Assembly: GCA_905215755.1 (NCBI GenBank)
Contig: CAJMRE010000030.1
Location: forward strand, 1 to 25,891
DNA length: 25,891 nt
Reading direction: 5' to 3'
Origin: an uncultured bacterium
GTDB lineage: Bacteria > Actinomycetota > Coriobacteriia > Coriobacteriales > Coriobacteriaceae
Made by a program: the position numbers and the translations under genes. Position 1 is the first letter of the stretch, and every line of letters starts with the position of its first letter. The notes under the pieces are model-generated. The model worked only from the letters and a program-made list of their open reading frames with translations. It made no database searches and was not told where the DNA came from. Positions 15,513 through 23,072 of the stretch are shown in pieces.

Positions 15513-16277
15513 TTAGTGGCCCTTGATGGAGTTGAGGAAGTCCTGGGCGCGCTTGGTCTGGGGATGGTCGAAGAACTCGTCGGGTGTGCCGGTTTCCACG
15601 ATCTGGCCGTCGGCCATAAACACGACGCGATCGGCAACGCGGCGGGCGAAGTTCATCTCGTGTGTGATGACGATCATCGTCATGCCCTGCTGTGCCAGAC
15701 GGACCATGACCTCGAGCACCTCGTTGATCATCTCGGGGTCAAGAGCGCTCGTGGGCTCGTCGAAGAGCATGGCCTTGGGCTGCATGGCAAGCGAGCGGGC
15801 GATGGCTACGCGCTGCTGCTGGCCGCCTGAGAGCTGCGCGGGCACCTTATCGGCCTGCTCGGCCACGCCTACGCGGCTCAGCAGGTCCATGGCGCGCTCG
15901 CGGGCTTCGTCCTTGGAGACGCCCAGCACATCGACCGGTCCCAGCATGACGTTCTGTAACACGGTCATATGTGCGAACAGGTTGAACTGCTGAAACACCA
16001 TGCCCAGTTCGGCGCGCATGCGGGCAAGATCCTTGCCTTCCTGCGGCAGGGGCTTGCCCTCGATGAGGATCTCGCCCGAGTCGATGGTTTCCAGGCGGTT
16101 GATGGTGCGGCACATGGTCGACTTGCCCGAGCCCGAGGGCCCGATCACAACGACGACCTCGCCGCGGTCGACCGAGAGATTGATGTCGTTGAGGACGTGT
16201 AGATCGCCATAGTGCTTATCGACGTGTCTGAGCTCGATCAGCGGCTGATTGCCGGTGGAAGAGGTGCTCTGTGCCAT
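15513..16277 (-). CDS. Polar amino-acid ABC importer, ATP-binding protein
   Basis: The 254-aa ATPase of a GluA/GlnQ/HisP-type importer, located at the inner face of the membrane. Walker A is GPSGSGKST (46-54), the Q-loop is VFQQFNLFAHMTVL, the signature LSGGQQQRVAIARSLA begins at 149, Walker B is MLFDEPTSALDPE with the catalytic Glu at 174, and the switch His is in ITHEMNFAR. The PTSALDPE and FNLFxHMTVLxN wording is diagnostic for the polar amino-acid uptake group. It is the last gene of the importer operon, 36 bases after the preceding permease. The likely substrate is glutamate, glutamine or a related amino acid. Confidence 0.95.
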   Translation of the reverse strand: MAQSTSSTGNQPLIELRHVDKHYGDLHVLNDINLSVDRGEVVVVIGPSGSGKSTMCRTINRLETIDSGEILIEGKPLPQEGKDLARMRAELGMVFQQFNLFAHMTVLQNVMLGPVDVLGVSKDEARERAMDLLSRVGVAEQADKVPAQLSGGQQQRVAIARSLAMQPKAMLFDEPTSALDPEMINEVLEVMVRLAQQGMTMIVITHEMNFARRVADRVVFMADGQIVETGTPDEFFDHPQTKRAQDFLNSIKGH

Positions 16278-16313
16278 GGTGCTCGGCTCCTTATGACTCG
16301 AAATGGTAAAGCG

Positions 16314-17147
16314 TTAGCGGATGATCGTCGCGCCGGTCTTGTGCGAGACGTAGACAGCGGCCTTGTTGATCGCGACGTTGATGAGGATATAGATGACCGC
16401 GATTACCAGGTAGACCGACACGAGCGCGTCGTAGTTGGTAATGAGCACGCGGGCGTTTTGCATGAGGTCGGGGTAGCTCACCACATAGGCGACGGTGGTG
16501 TCTTTGACTACGACCACGAGCTGCGAAATCAACGACGGAATAATAAATCGAATAGCCTGCGGCAACACGATTTTAAAGGTGATTTTAGCTTTGGAGAGAC
16601 CGAGTGCCTGGGCGGCTTCGACCTGGCCGTGCGGCACGGCGTTGACGCCGGCGCGGAAGATCTCGGCGAGTACGCCGGCGGCAGCGAGCGCGACAGGGAG
16701 CGTGAGCATCCAAAACGATGGCAGTGCAATCTTGTACTGGGGCAGCACCAAAAAGAAGAAGTAGATGAACAGCAGGCTCGGCACGCCACGGAAGAAATCG
16801 GTGAGCACGCGGCAGACCAGCTGCAGCGGCTTGATGTCGCTGGTGCGGCCGAGCATAAGGGCTAAGCCCAGCACCAGCGCGATGGCGCCGGCGGTGAGTG
16901 CGACTTTAACGGTGCCCTCAAAGCCGGCAAGCAGGAACTTCCAGGTGGTGAGGTGCGTAAAGAAATACCAATAGTGGACTGAAAGCTGACCGGTCACATA
17001 AAAGCGCTGCAGCACGAGGACGACGAGCGCGGCGACGGCGACAAGCGAGATGGCGGTGCCGATGCGAATCTTGGCGCGCATCTTGGGGCCGGGAGCCTCG
17101 TAGAGCGCATCGCGCATGGTGAGCGCGGAGGTGGAGTGCTTGCTCAT
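16314..17147 (-). CDS. Polar amino-acid ABC importer, permease 2
   Basis: A 277-aa inner-membrane permease of the His/Glu/Gln type. It has a long cytosolic N-terminus (about 1-30), a first membrane span near 32-50, a second in the 70-100 region, and the cytosolic coupling loop EIFRAGVNAVPHGQVEAAQALGLS that docks on the ATPase. C-terminal spans follow. It overlaps the previous permease by 4 bases (ATGA), so they are translationally coupled and form a heterodimer. Position and length match GluD of the actinobacterial glutamate uptake system. Confidence 0.93.
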   Translation of the reverse strand: MSKHSTSALTMRDALYEAPGPKMRAKIRIGTAISLVAVAALVVLVLQRFYVTGQLSVHYWYFFTHLTTWKFLLAGFEGTVKVALTAGAIALVLGLALMLGRTSDIKPLQLVCRVLTDFFRGVPSLLFIYFFFLVLPQYKIALPSFWMLTLPVALAAAGVLAEIFRAGVNAVPHGQVEAAQALGLSKAKITFKIVLPQAIRFIIPSLISQLVVVVKDTTVAYVVSYPDLMQNARVLITNYDALVSVYLVIAVIYILINVAINKAAVYVSHKTGATIIR

Positions 17148-17803
17148 CGGAGGATCCTCACCTTCTTATCGATGTAGTTGCCAATGTGGCTCACCACAAA
17201 GGCCGTGCCCAGGTAGCCGAGCGCCGAGATAAAGAACGCGGCGACGCCGCCGAGCGAGCGCGTGTTGATGTAGCTCACCACGCCGGTGAGCTCCTGCGGT
17301 TTAAGCGGCACCTGGCTGCCGAGTGCGGTGGTGAGCATGACGGCGATAAAGAGGTTAGTCATGGGCAGCACGCTCGAGCGCAGCGCCTGCGGAATCACGA
17401 TCTTGGCGAGGATGCGGCTAAAGTTCATGCCCAGCGAGCGTGCGGCTTCCACCTGGCCGACGCCGACGGTGTTGATGCCGCTCATAAAGTTTTCGGAGCC
17501 AAAGGCCGAGCCCAAAAGGACCGTGGCGACGATAACGCAGATGCGGTAGGGCAGAACGACCTTGAGCGGCGGCAGCGCATAGACGACGATGATGAGCAGC
17601 GCGATGCCGGGGATGTTACGGAAGACCTGGACATACAGGTCGCCAAAGACGCGCAGCGGCTTGAGCGGCGACACGCGCATCACGGTGACGGCGACGGCCA
17701 GCACCATGGCGATGACAAACGACTCAAGCGTCATGCCCCAGGTTGCTAGCAGCGCGTCGATATAGTTCTGGCCATAGAGCGACCAGAGTTCGGAGAGACT
17801 CAT
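17144..17803 (-). CDS. Polar amino-acid ABC importer, permease 1
   Basis: A 219-aa inner-membrane permease. Hydrophobic spans are at about 20-42, 58-80, 86-105 and 185-208, and the EAA-type coupling loop reads NTVGVGQVEAARSLGMNFSRILAKIVIPQALR. Typical GluC/HisQ length and layout. It starts 138 bases after the binding-protein gene, past a hairpin that probably lets only part of the transcripts continue, and is coupled to permease 2 by a 4-base overlap. Confidence 0.93.
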   Translation of the reverse strand: MSLSELWSLYGQNYIDALLATWGMTLESFVIAMVLAVAVTVMRVSPLKPLRVFGDLYVQVFRNIPGIALLIIVVYALPPLKVVLPYRICVIVATVLLGSAFGSENFMSGINTVGVGQVEAARSLGMNFSRILAKIVIPQALRSSVLPMTNLFIAVMLTTALGSQVPLKPQELTGVVSYINTRSLGGVAAFFISALGYLGTAFVVSHIGNYIDKKVRILR

Positions 17804-17819
17804 GCGGACCTCCCGCCGA

Positions 17820-17853
17820 TAAGGAAAGGGGCTCCCGTGTGTACGGAAGCCCC
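17820..17853 (-). terminator. Attenuator-like hairpin between binding-protein and permease genes
   Basis: On the minus strand GGGGCTTCCGT (17853-17843) pairs with ACGGGAGCCCC (17838-17828), 10 of 11, with a 4-base loop, followed by TTTCCTT. The imperfect T-tract suggests partial termination, which would give more binding protein than membrane components, as is common in such operons. Confidence 0.65.
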
Positions 17854-17941
17854 GACAACTCTGTGAGGAAACAGTTTACCGCAATAAAGCGCATCGTGCG
17901 TTTCCATATGGTTTCGTTGCGGCCGTTACCAGGCTCGCTGC

Positions 17942-18937
17942 CTAGGCGCCGATCTCGGGCAGCTCGGGAACATTGGTGTCGCCCGTGCGGTCGCCGATGC
18001 AGATCTGCCACAGCTCGGTCCAGGTGCCGTCGTCCTCGATCTTCTTAAGGAAGTCGTTGACAAAAGCGACGCCGTCGGAATCGAGCGGCAGGCCGATGCC
18101 ATAGGGCTCCTTGCTGCCGAAGGGCTTGCCGGCGATCTTGTACTTACCGGGCTCGCGGACCAGGGCGCTCTGCTGCATGTTGTTATCGATGACATAGGCG
18201 TCAACGCGACCCTGCTGGAGTGCCTGGCGGGCCTCCTCGTCGGTCTTGAACTCCTGCTGGCTGGCCTTGGGAGCGAACTCCTCCAGGATGGCGGGGCCGT
18301 TGGAGCCAGACTGGACGGCGACGTTCTTGTCGGCCAGGTCGTCGACGCTCTTGATGTCGTCGTTGTCGGCGAGCACCAGGATGGCCTGCTGGGTGTAGTA
18401 GTAGGGACCGGCAAAGGAGACAAGCTTCTTGCGCTCGTCGGTGATGGTGTAGGTGGCAAAGACGGCGTCGACCTGGCCGTTCTGCAGGACGGACTCGCGC
18501 GTGTCCGAGGTCACCTGGGTGATTTCGACCTTGTTCTCGCCCAGAATGTAGTTGGACAGGAGCTGTGCGATACCGGCGTCGAAGCCGCGGGTCTGACCGT
18601 CCTTCTCGTTGAGGAGGGAGAAGAGCGTGGAAGTCTGAACGCCACCGATCTTAAAGACCCCGGCGTCCTTGACGGCCGTCGCCCAGGTGCTGGCGGCGAT
18701 GGCGTCGTCATCGGCCTTGGGGCCGTCGTTGACGAGCTTGTCGAATGCCTTGGCATCGAGCGTGGCGGAAACCTCGGTATCCTCGGAGCCCTTGGAGGAG
18801 CCGGCGGCGGAACCCTTGTCGGCCTCGGCGCTGGTGTCAGAGCAGCCGGCAAGACCAAGGCCGGCGACGGTTGCGAAGGTGGCGGCAACGAAGCCGCGGC
18901 GGTCGAGAACGACCTGCTGGGAGAGGTTCTTGCTCAT
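17942..18937 (-). CDS. Polar amino-acid ABC importer, substrate-binding lipoprotein (Tat-type signal)
   Basis: A 331-aa extracytoplasmic binding protein of the SBP_bac_3 family that captures a polar amino acid, probably glutamate or glutamine, for the two permeases. The signal has a twin-arginine DRRGFVAAT (12-20) followed by a lipobox LAGC with C32 as lipidated residue, so it is probably a Tat-exported lipoprotein. A Ser/Gly/Glu-rich linker spans about 34-55. The ligand-binding fold includes FKIGG, RGFDAGIAQLLSNYILG, VDAVFATYTITDERKKLVSFAGPYY (the family motif around the ligand carboxylate), VAVQSGSNGP and DAYVIDNN. GAAAGGTG precedes the ATG. It is the first gene of the operon behind a good promoter. 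Confidence 0.93.
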   Translation of the reverse strand: MSKNLSQQVVLDRRGFVAATFATVAGLGLAGCSDTSAEADKGSAAGSSKGSEDTEVSATLDAKAFDKLVNDGPKADDDAIAASTWATAVKDAGVFKIGGVQTSTLFSLLNEKDGQTRGFDAGIAQLLSNYILGENKVEITQVTSDTRESVLQNGQVDAVFATYTITDERKKLVSFAGPYYYTQQAILVLADNDDIKSVDDLADKNVAVQSGSNGPAILEEFAPKASQQEFKTDEEARQALQQGRVDAYVIDNNMQQSALVREPGKYKIAGKPFGSKEPYGIGLPLDSDGVAFVNDFLKKIEDDGTWTELWQICIGDRTGDTNVPELPEIGA

Positions 18938-18980
18938 GGTAGAACACCTTTCTCAATAAAATCCCTAGCGGTTGAGTAGA

Positions 18981-19010
18981 GTTATACCCTATCGCGCTCA
19001 AATGGGTCAA
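18981..19010 (-). promoter_or_regulatory. Sigma-70-type promoter of the amino-acid importer operon
   Basis: On the minus strand TTGACC (19010-19005) and TATAAC (18986-18981) are separated by 18 bases, about 45 bases upstream of the binding-protein start. Both hexamers match consensus at five of six positions. Confidence 0.7.
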
Positions 19011-19052
19011 CACGAAATAACATAGAAACATACTTACCTTATGGGTTATTCT

Positions 19053-19088
19053 ACCTACCAAAAAGGGACAGGCACCTTTGTGGTGGTT
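19053..19088. repeat. Small palindromic repeat, AAAGGGACAGG family (copy 3)
   Basis: ACCTACCAAAAAGGGACAGG begins at 19053 and pairs imperfectly with CCTTTGTGGTGGT (19076-19088). The left half is nearly the same as the copy at 9184. It lies upstream of the importer promoter. Confidence 0.55.
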
Positions 19089-19120
19089 CTGACCGATGCA
19101 GCGGCATGTCTCGCTGCTTT

Positions 19121-19260
19121 ATCTCAATCTGTAACATCTGGACGGACAAAAGGTCTCTATCTGTTACAGATTGAGACAAAGGTCAGGAACTAAGACGTCT
19201 TGTCTAGATCTGTAACAGTTAGACGGGAAGTCGAGCCCTAGATGTTACGAATCGAGATAA
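19121..19260. repeat. Cluster of four ATCTGTAACA-type repeats in alternating orientation
   Basis: Four related units of about 25 bases alternate in direction: A (+) 19121-19145, B (-) 19153-19177, C (+) 19201-19227, D (-) 19236-19260. A and B form a perfect 15-base inverted repeat (19122-19136 with 19162-19176). A and D share an ATCTC(A/G)AT-type start and GTAACATCT; B and C share GTCT...ATCTGTAACAG. A 10-base palindrome AAGACGTCTT (19192-19201) lies between the two hairpins. No coding sequence is seen. It occupies the gap between dxs and the importer operon. Confidence 0.7.
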
Positions 19261-19270
19261 TCGCGCCGCG

Positions 19271-19313
19271 AAAATAAAAACCTCCGCGGGGGTGCTTCCC
19301 TTGCGGAGGTTTT
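19271..19313 (-). terminator. Rho-independent terminator of the DXS-like gene
   Basis: On the minus strand AAAACCTCCGC (19313-19303) pairs with GCGGAGGTTTT (19287-19277) around a 15-base loop and runs into TTTTTATTTT. It starts immediately after the stop codon. Confidence 0.9.
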
Positions 19314-19314
19314 C

Positions 19315-21096
19315 TTACTCGTTCAGTAGCCTTGCGGCTTCGGCGGCCATATCCTCGACCGTCATGCCGTTCTGTGCGAGCAGTTCGTTGGGGTCGTAGC
19401 GGTCGGGGAAGCCCTTGGCGATGCCGAAGGTGCGCGTGCGCAACGGCGTGCATGCCAGATAACATGCCACACGCTCACCCCAGCCGCCGTCCAAGACGCC
19501 GTCCTCGAGGGTGACGACAACGCGATGCTCGGCGGCAAGGCTGTTGAGGAACTCGCGGTCGAGCTCGGTTGCAAAGCGCGGGTTGACGAGCGTGGCCTCG
19601 ATGCCGTACTCGGCGGCCAAGCGGTTTGCCACGCGCTCGCCCAACTCAAAGAAGTCGCCGAGCGCAAGCACGGCCACATCGCGGCCCTGACGCACCACGT
19701 TGTAGCGAACGGCGCTATAGTCGGTGTCCTCGGCAGGCGCCAGATCGGGACCGCTCACCAGGCCAATACCAGGTACACGAATCGCCACGGGATGCTCGCG
19801 GTGGTCGAGCGACCAGCTCAGCATGGACAGGTATTCCTCCATGCAGACCGGCGCCAAGTAGCGCATGTTGGGAAGAGCGCCCAGCATGGAAATATCAAAG
19901 AACGAAAGGTGCGTCTCGGACGTGGTGCCAAAGATCGACGCACCAAACACCAGGATGGTTGCGGGGGCGTCGTTGAGGCACAGGTCGTGCCACAGCTCGT
20001 CGTAGGCGCGCTGCAAAAACGTACCGTACACGCCAAAGACCGGCTTGGCGCCGGCGCGGGCGAGCGCGGTGGCAAAGGTCACGGCATGCTCCTCGGCAAT
20101 GCCCACATCGACGAACTGTTTGCCGGCGGCAGCGCGAAGCTCGGGTGTAAAGCCCATGATGTAGGGCGTGGCGGCCGTGATGCCCACGACCTGCGGATCG
20201 CGCTTGATGGCGGCGCTGAGCGCCTCGCCCGTAATGTCGGCATAGGTGCGCGGCGCGGGCTCGCTCGGATGACCCGGGCAAAGTTTGCGGCCGGTTGCCA
20301 TATCGAAGGGTCCCACATGATGCCAGTGCTCGGGGTCGCTCTGGGCCGGCTCAAAGCCTTTGCCCTTGGCGGTGGAGACGTGCAGCACGATGGGATGATC
20401 GATATTGCGCAGTTCCTGCAGCGCGTCGACCAGGGCCAACACGTCGTTGCCGGCGTCCAAATAACGGTAGTCGAGTCCCATCGCGCGGAAAACGTTGCGC
20501 TCACAGGTGCCGTTGCTGGTGCGCAGCTCGGCCAGATTGCGATAGAGGCCACCGTGGTTCTCGGCGATGGACTGGTCGTTATCGTTGACGATGATGATCA
20601 GGTTGCTGTCGAGTTCGGCGGCATTGTTGAAGCCCTCAAACGCCAAGCCGCCCGAAAGCGAGCCGTCGCCAATGATGGTGATGACGTTGTAGCTGTCGCC
20701 CGCCAGATCGCGGGCGTGTGCCAAGCCGCAGCCCAGGCTCACCGATGTGGAGGTGTGGCCCATGGCGAACAGGTCGTGCTCGGACTCGTCGGGATTGGCA
20801 AAGCCAGAAGCCTCGCCAAAACGTTCCGGATCGATATAGGTATACGCGCGCCCGGTCAGCGCCTTGTGGGCGTAGGTCTGGTGCGAAACGTCAAAGACAA
20901 TCTTGTCGATAGGGGAGTTAAACACGCGATGAAGCGCAACCGTAAGCTCAACGACGCCCAGGTTGGGGGCAACGTGTCCGCCGACAGCGGCGGAGCTTTC
21001 GAGGATGGCGTGGCGAATCTCGCCGCAGAGCAGCGGAAGCTCGGCGCGGTCGAGAGCCTTGACGTCCTCGGGCGTTGTCGTTTGCGTAAGCAGCAT
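19315..21096 (-). CDS. dxs: DXS-like thiamin-diphosphate enzyme (annotated-type 1-deoxy-D-xylulose-5-phosphate synthase)
   Basis: A 593-aa transketolase-fold enzyme. DXS joins pyruvate and glyceraldehyde 3-phosphate at the start of the MEP isoprenoid pathway. The cofactor half is intact: GGHVAPNLG (H41), SHQTYAHKALTGR (H72), GHTSTSVS (114-120), GDGSLSGG (143-150) and the NDND metal ligands. Catalytic Glu is E336 in VGIAEEHAVTFA, and H396 lies in TTSETH. Compared by eye with E. coli DXS, the DRAG and YPRG motifs, whose Arg residues contact the sugar phosphate, read FGAS (384-387) and VPGI (441-444), so both Arg appear absent, and the Asp of GADG is Thr. It is shorter than the usual 620 or so residues and may be a paralogue with another acceptor. 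The ribosome site GGAG is 12 bases from the ATG. Monocistronic with its own terminator. Confidence 0.8.
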   Translation of the reverse strand: MLLTQTTTPEDVKALDRAELPLLCGEIRHAILESSAAVGGHVAPNLGVVELTVALHRVFNSPIDKIVFDVSHQTYAHKALTGRAYTYIDPERFGEASGFANPDESEHDLFAMGHTSTSVSLGCGLAHARDLAGDSYNVITIIGDGSLSGGLAFEGFNNAAELDSNLIIIVNDNDQSIAENHGGLYRNLAELRTSNGTCERNVFRAMGLDYRYLDAGNDVLALVDALQELRNIDHPIVLHVSTAKGKGFEPAQSDPEHWHHVGPFDMATGRKLCPGHPSEPAPRTYADITGEALSAAIKRDPQVVGITAATPYIMGFTPELRAAAGKQFVDVGIAEEHAVTFATALARAGAKPVFGVYGTFLQRAYDELWHDLCLNDAPATILVFGASIFGTTSETHLSFFDISMLGALPNMRYLAPVCMEEYLSMLSWSLDHREHPVAIRVPGIGLVSGPDLAPAEDTDYSAVRYNVVRQGRDVAVLALGDFFELGERVANRLAAEYGIEATLVNPRFATELDREFLNSLAAEHRVVVTLEDGVLDGGWGERVACYLACTPLRTRTFGIAKGFPDRYDPNELLAQNGMTVEDMAAEAARLLNE

Positions 21097-21121
21097 CGTT
21101 GTGGGTTACTCCATGCGAATC

Positions 21122-21135
21122 GAGCGCCGGCGCTC
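21122..21135. promoter_or_regulatory. 14-bp perfect palindrome in the leader of the DXS-like gene
   Basis: GAGCGCCGGCGCTC is fully self-complementary and lies 26 bases upstream of the DXS-like start. It may be a protein-binding site; as RNA it lacks a loop and would fold only partly. Confidence 0.3.
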
Positions 21136-21220
21136 CCTCGGCCGACACAATTGCACAAGACAGTCTCGCACATTTTGGCGTTTGATATGTGACGGCGGCG
21201 CGGTAATTCGACAACTGGTG

Positions 21221-21238
21221 GGGCAAAACGTTTTGTCC
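21221..21238. promoter_or_regulatory. Candidate LacI-family operator
   Basis: The 12-base perfect palindrome CAAAACGTTTTG (21224-21235), extended to GGGCAAAACGTTTTGTCC, has the central CG typical of LacI/PurR/CcpA-type operators. It lies in the 227-base divergent gap between the DXS-like gene and the HD-domain gene, so it could control either. No LacI-type regulator is in the window. Confidence 0.45.
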
Positions 21239-21323
21239 GATGCCATACTGATAGATTCGATGATGATTTTTTCAATACGTGCAGGCCGTGGCTTGCCGCC
21301 GTGAGCCGCTGGAAGGAGGCAGC

Positions 21324-21860
21324 ATGTCCGATGCCGTTCGTGCCGAGAAAATCGCGCACGAGGTCGACGATGCCGCCCGCCAGCTCGCCCAGGCGGGCCG
21401 CTTGGACCTGACGCGCGAGTTTATCCAGCATGGCGACGTGACGGTCTATGCACATGTGACCTCGGTGGCACGGGCAAGTCTGTCCTTTGCCGAGCACTTG
21501 GGCCGTGCTGGCATTTCGATCGACCGTGCCTCGCTGCTGCGCGGGGCCTTGCTGCACGACTACTTTCTCTATGATTGGCACGACCCCGACCCGAGCCATC
21601 GACTGCACGGATTTCGACATCCGTTTTTTGCCCTGGCGCGTGCCGAGGAAGATTTTGAGCTGACGCCGCGAGAGCGGAATATTATCGTGCGGCATATGTT
21701 TCCGCTGGTGCCGGTGCCGCCGACGTGTCGCGAGGCGTGGATTGTTTGTCTGGCGGATAAATGGTGTGCTCTGCGTGAGACGGTCGCCGGCCGCCTGCCG
21801 CGCAAGGACGAGACGGACGATAGCGTGAGTAAAGCATCGAGTGAAAAGAGGAGAGGGTAG
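21324..21860 (+). CDS. HD-domain protein
   Basis: A 178-aa predicted metal-dependent phosphohydrolase. HD-superfamily ligands are visible: H44 (YAHVTSVAR), the H78-D79 pair (ALLHDYFLYDWHD), further His at H99 and H124, and D145 (CLADKW). The ATG at 21324 has GGAAGGAGG close upstream, a strong ribosome site. The next gene starts 3 bases after its stop, and this pairing of a small HD protein with a CmpB-like membrane protein is seen in Gram-positive gut bacteria, sometimes as neighbours or fusions. The substrate is unknown; nucleotides or phosphorylated lipids are possible for the superfamily. Confidence 0.88.
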   Translation: MSDAVRAEKIAHEVDDAARQLAQAGRLDLTREFIQHGDVTVYAHVTSVARASLSFAEHLGRAGISIDRASLLRGALLHDYFLYDWHDPDPSHRLHGFRHPFFALARAEEDFELTPRERNIIVRHMFPLVPVPPTCREAWIVCLADKWCALRETVAGRLPRKDETDDSVSKASSEKRRG

Positions 21861-21863
21861 ACG

Positions 21864-22883
21864 GTGGAAACCGCGATTGATATGGCGTTTGGCGGCGCGA
21901 CGCTTGCCGCCTGCCCACTCTCGGCACTGGTGCTCTCGTTTGCCTTCTACGGTTTTTGCGGTTGGGCATGGGAGTCGACGGTCTGCGCCATGCTCAACCA
22001 CGGACGCTTTGCCAACAGCGGCTTTTTGCTGGGACCGTGCTGCCCCATCTATGGCGCGGGCGGCATTGCCTGCTGGCTGCTGTTGCGCGGGATTCCGGAT
22101 GCATCGAGCCAGTTTGTCGCTGCAGCGCTCGTATGCAGCGTGATTGAGTACAGCGTAGGCGTGCTGTTGGAAAAAACAACGGGCGCTCGCTTTTGGGATT
22201 ACTCGCACCTGCCGTTTAACTTGCACGGACGCATTTGCCTGTACTGGGCCTGCGCGTTTGGCCTGGGTGCGTTGTGTATTTGCCGTTTAGTGGAGCCGGC
22301 ATTGCTGGGGCTGCTTGGCCATCTGCCGGTGCTGATTGTGCGACTGTCCGCCTTTATCGTCGCGGTCGCGATGATGGTCGACGCGGTGTGCTCGTTGGCG
22401 AGCTGGCGGCGTCTGTCTGATCAGCTGGAGCGCGTCCGGGCCGACCTTGCCGACCGCATCAACGAGTCGCTTGCCGATGCCTCGGACTCAATGCTCGAAC
22501 GTATTCCCGATTCTACGATTGACTCGGTGGCACAGACGCACATCCGCAGCCGTGCCGTTAACGCGTGGCTGGCCGAGCTGGGTGACGCCGCGCTCGATGC
22601 CCTGCGCGAGAAGGCTTCGATGCCGACGTTTATCGCGGATGGTGCTCGCGGCCTGGCGCTTGCCGCCCGCCGCGTGGCCGATGCCGCGCCGAACATGCCG
22701 CGTCCGTCGCTCAGTCGTCGCCTTGCCGGCAAGCGCATGAGCCGTCCGGTGCCAAGCGTGTCGCTCAGCCGCCGCGACCTACGCTTCTTTAACGCCTTCC
22801 CGCGTCTGCGCATCAATCGCTACGAAGGCGTCATTCGAGCAACTAATCTCCGCGACCGAGCCCGCGAGCTGTTCCGCCACTAG
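21864..22883 (+). CDS. CmpB-like integral membrane protein (putative ABC-transporter permease family)
   Basis: A 339-aa membrane protein. Hydrophobic spans at about 15-35, 52-75, 85-105, 123-145 and 155-178 are followed by a cytosolic, charged C-terminal half (about 180-339) rich in Arg and Ala. Family signatures are FYGFCGWAWES (28-38), GPCCPIYGAG (57-66), EYSVGVLLEKTTGARFWDYS (95-114) and PFNLHGRICL (117-126), matching the PF06541 family usually annotated as a putative ABC-transporter permease although no ATPase accompanies it. GTG start with GAGAGG upstream, 3 bases after the HD gene, so the two are cotranslated. Function unknown. Confidence 0.85.
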   Translation: METAIDMAFGGATLAACPLSALVLSFAFYGFCGWAWESTVCAMLNHGRFANSGFLLGPCCPIYGAGGIACWLLLRGIPDASSQFVAAALVCSVIEYSVGVLLEKTTGARFWDYSHLPFNLHGRICLYWACAFGLGALCICRLVEPALLGLLGHLPVLIVRLSAFIVAVAMMVDAVCSLASWRRLSDQLERVRADLADRINESLADASDSMLERIPDSTIDSVAQTHIRSRAVNAWLAELGDAALDALREKASMPTFIADGARGLALAARRVADAAPNMPRPSLSRRLAGKRMSRPVPSVSLSRRDLRFFNAFPRLRINRYEGVIRATNLRDRARELFRH

Positions 22884-22960
22884 CCGGGACGGGCGCGCTC
22901 ACGGCTTCCTTGCTCGCGTATTTCCCGTCCGTTTCGCGTCCGTTGCCGCGCCGTTTCCAA

Positions 22961-23056
22961 GATTGCGGCACCGTTGGAGACGGCAAGATTTGGGTCGAGC
23001 CGGTCGAGGAAGTCATCCGCATCCGTACCGGCGAACACGGTCCCGCCGCGGTGTAG
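22961..23056 (+). pseudogene. C-terminal remnant of a PII signal-transduction protein gene (GlnB/GlnK)
   Basis: The frame ending in TAG at 23054 reads CGTVGDGKIWVEPVEE then VIRIRTGEHGPAAV, which matches the PII C-terminal signature (E. coli GlnB has GKIGDGKIFV...VIRIRTGE...AAI). Residues from GDGKI onward align without a break, but upstream the frame shows nothing like the rest of PII (no N-terminal KK(I/V)EAII, no T-loop), and it runs back into the 3' end of the CmpB-like gene. About 31 of the normal 112 codons remain. The remnant ends 16 bases before a terminator that may have belonged to the PII gene. PII proteins sense nitrogen and energy status, so an intact copy should exist elsewhere. 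Confidence 0.82.
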
Positions 23057-23072
23057 GACAATCTTTCGCCTG

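Noticed and set aside
19121..19260. CRISPR array
   Set aside because: The repeated units alternate in orientation, diverge from one another and have unequal spacers; no cas genes are nearby.
19525..21192. Open frame of 555 codons antisense to the DXS-like gene
   Set aside because: The opposite strand encodes an enzyme with intact thiamin-diphosphate motifs; this frame is a compositional shadow with no ribosome site.
20856..22226. 456-codon minus-strand frame across the DXS-like 5' end and HD/CmpB genes
   Set aside because: It is antisense to the HD-domain and membrane genes and out of frame with the DXS-like protein; low-complexity Arg-rich translation.
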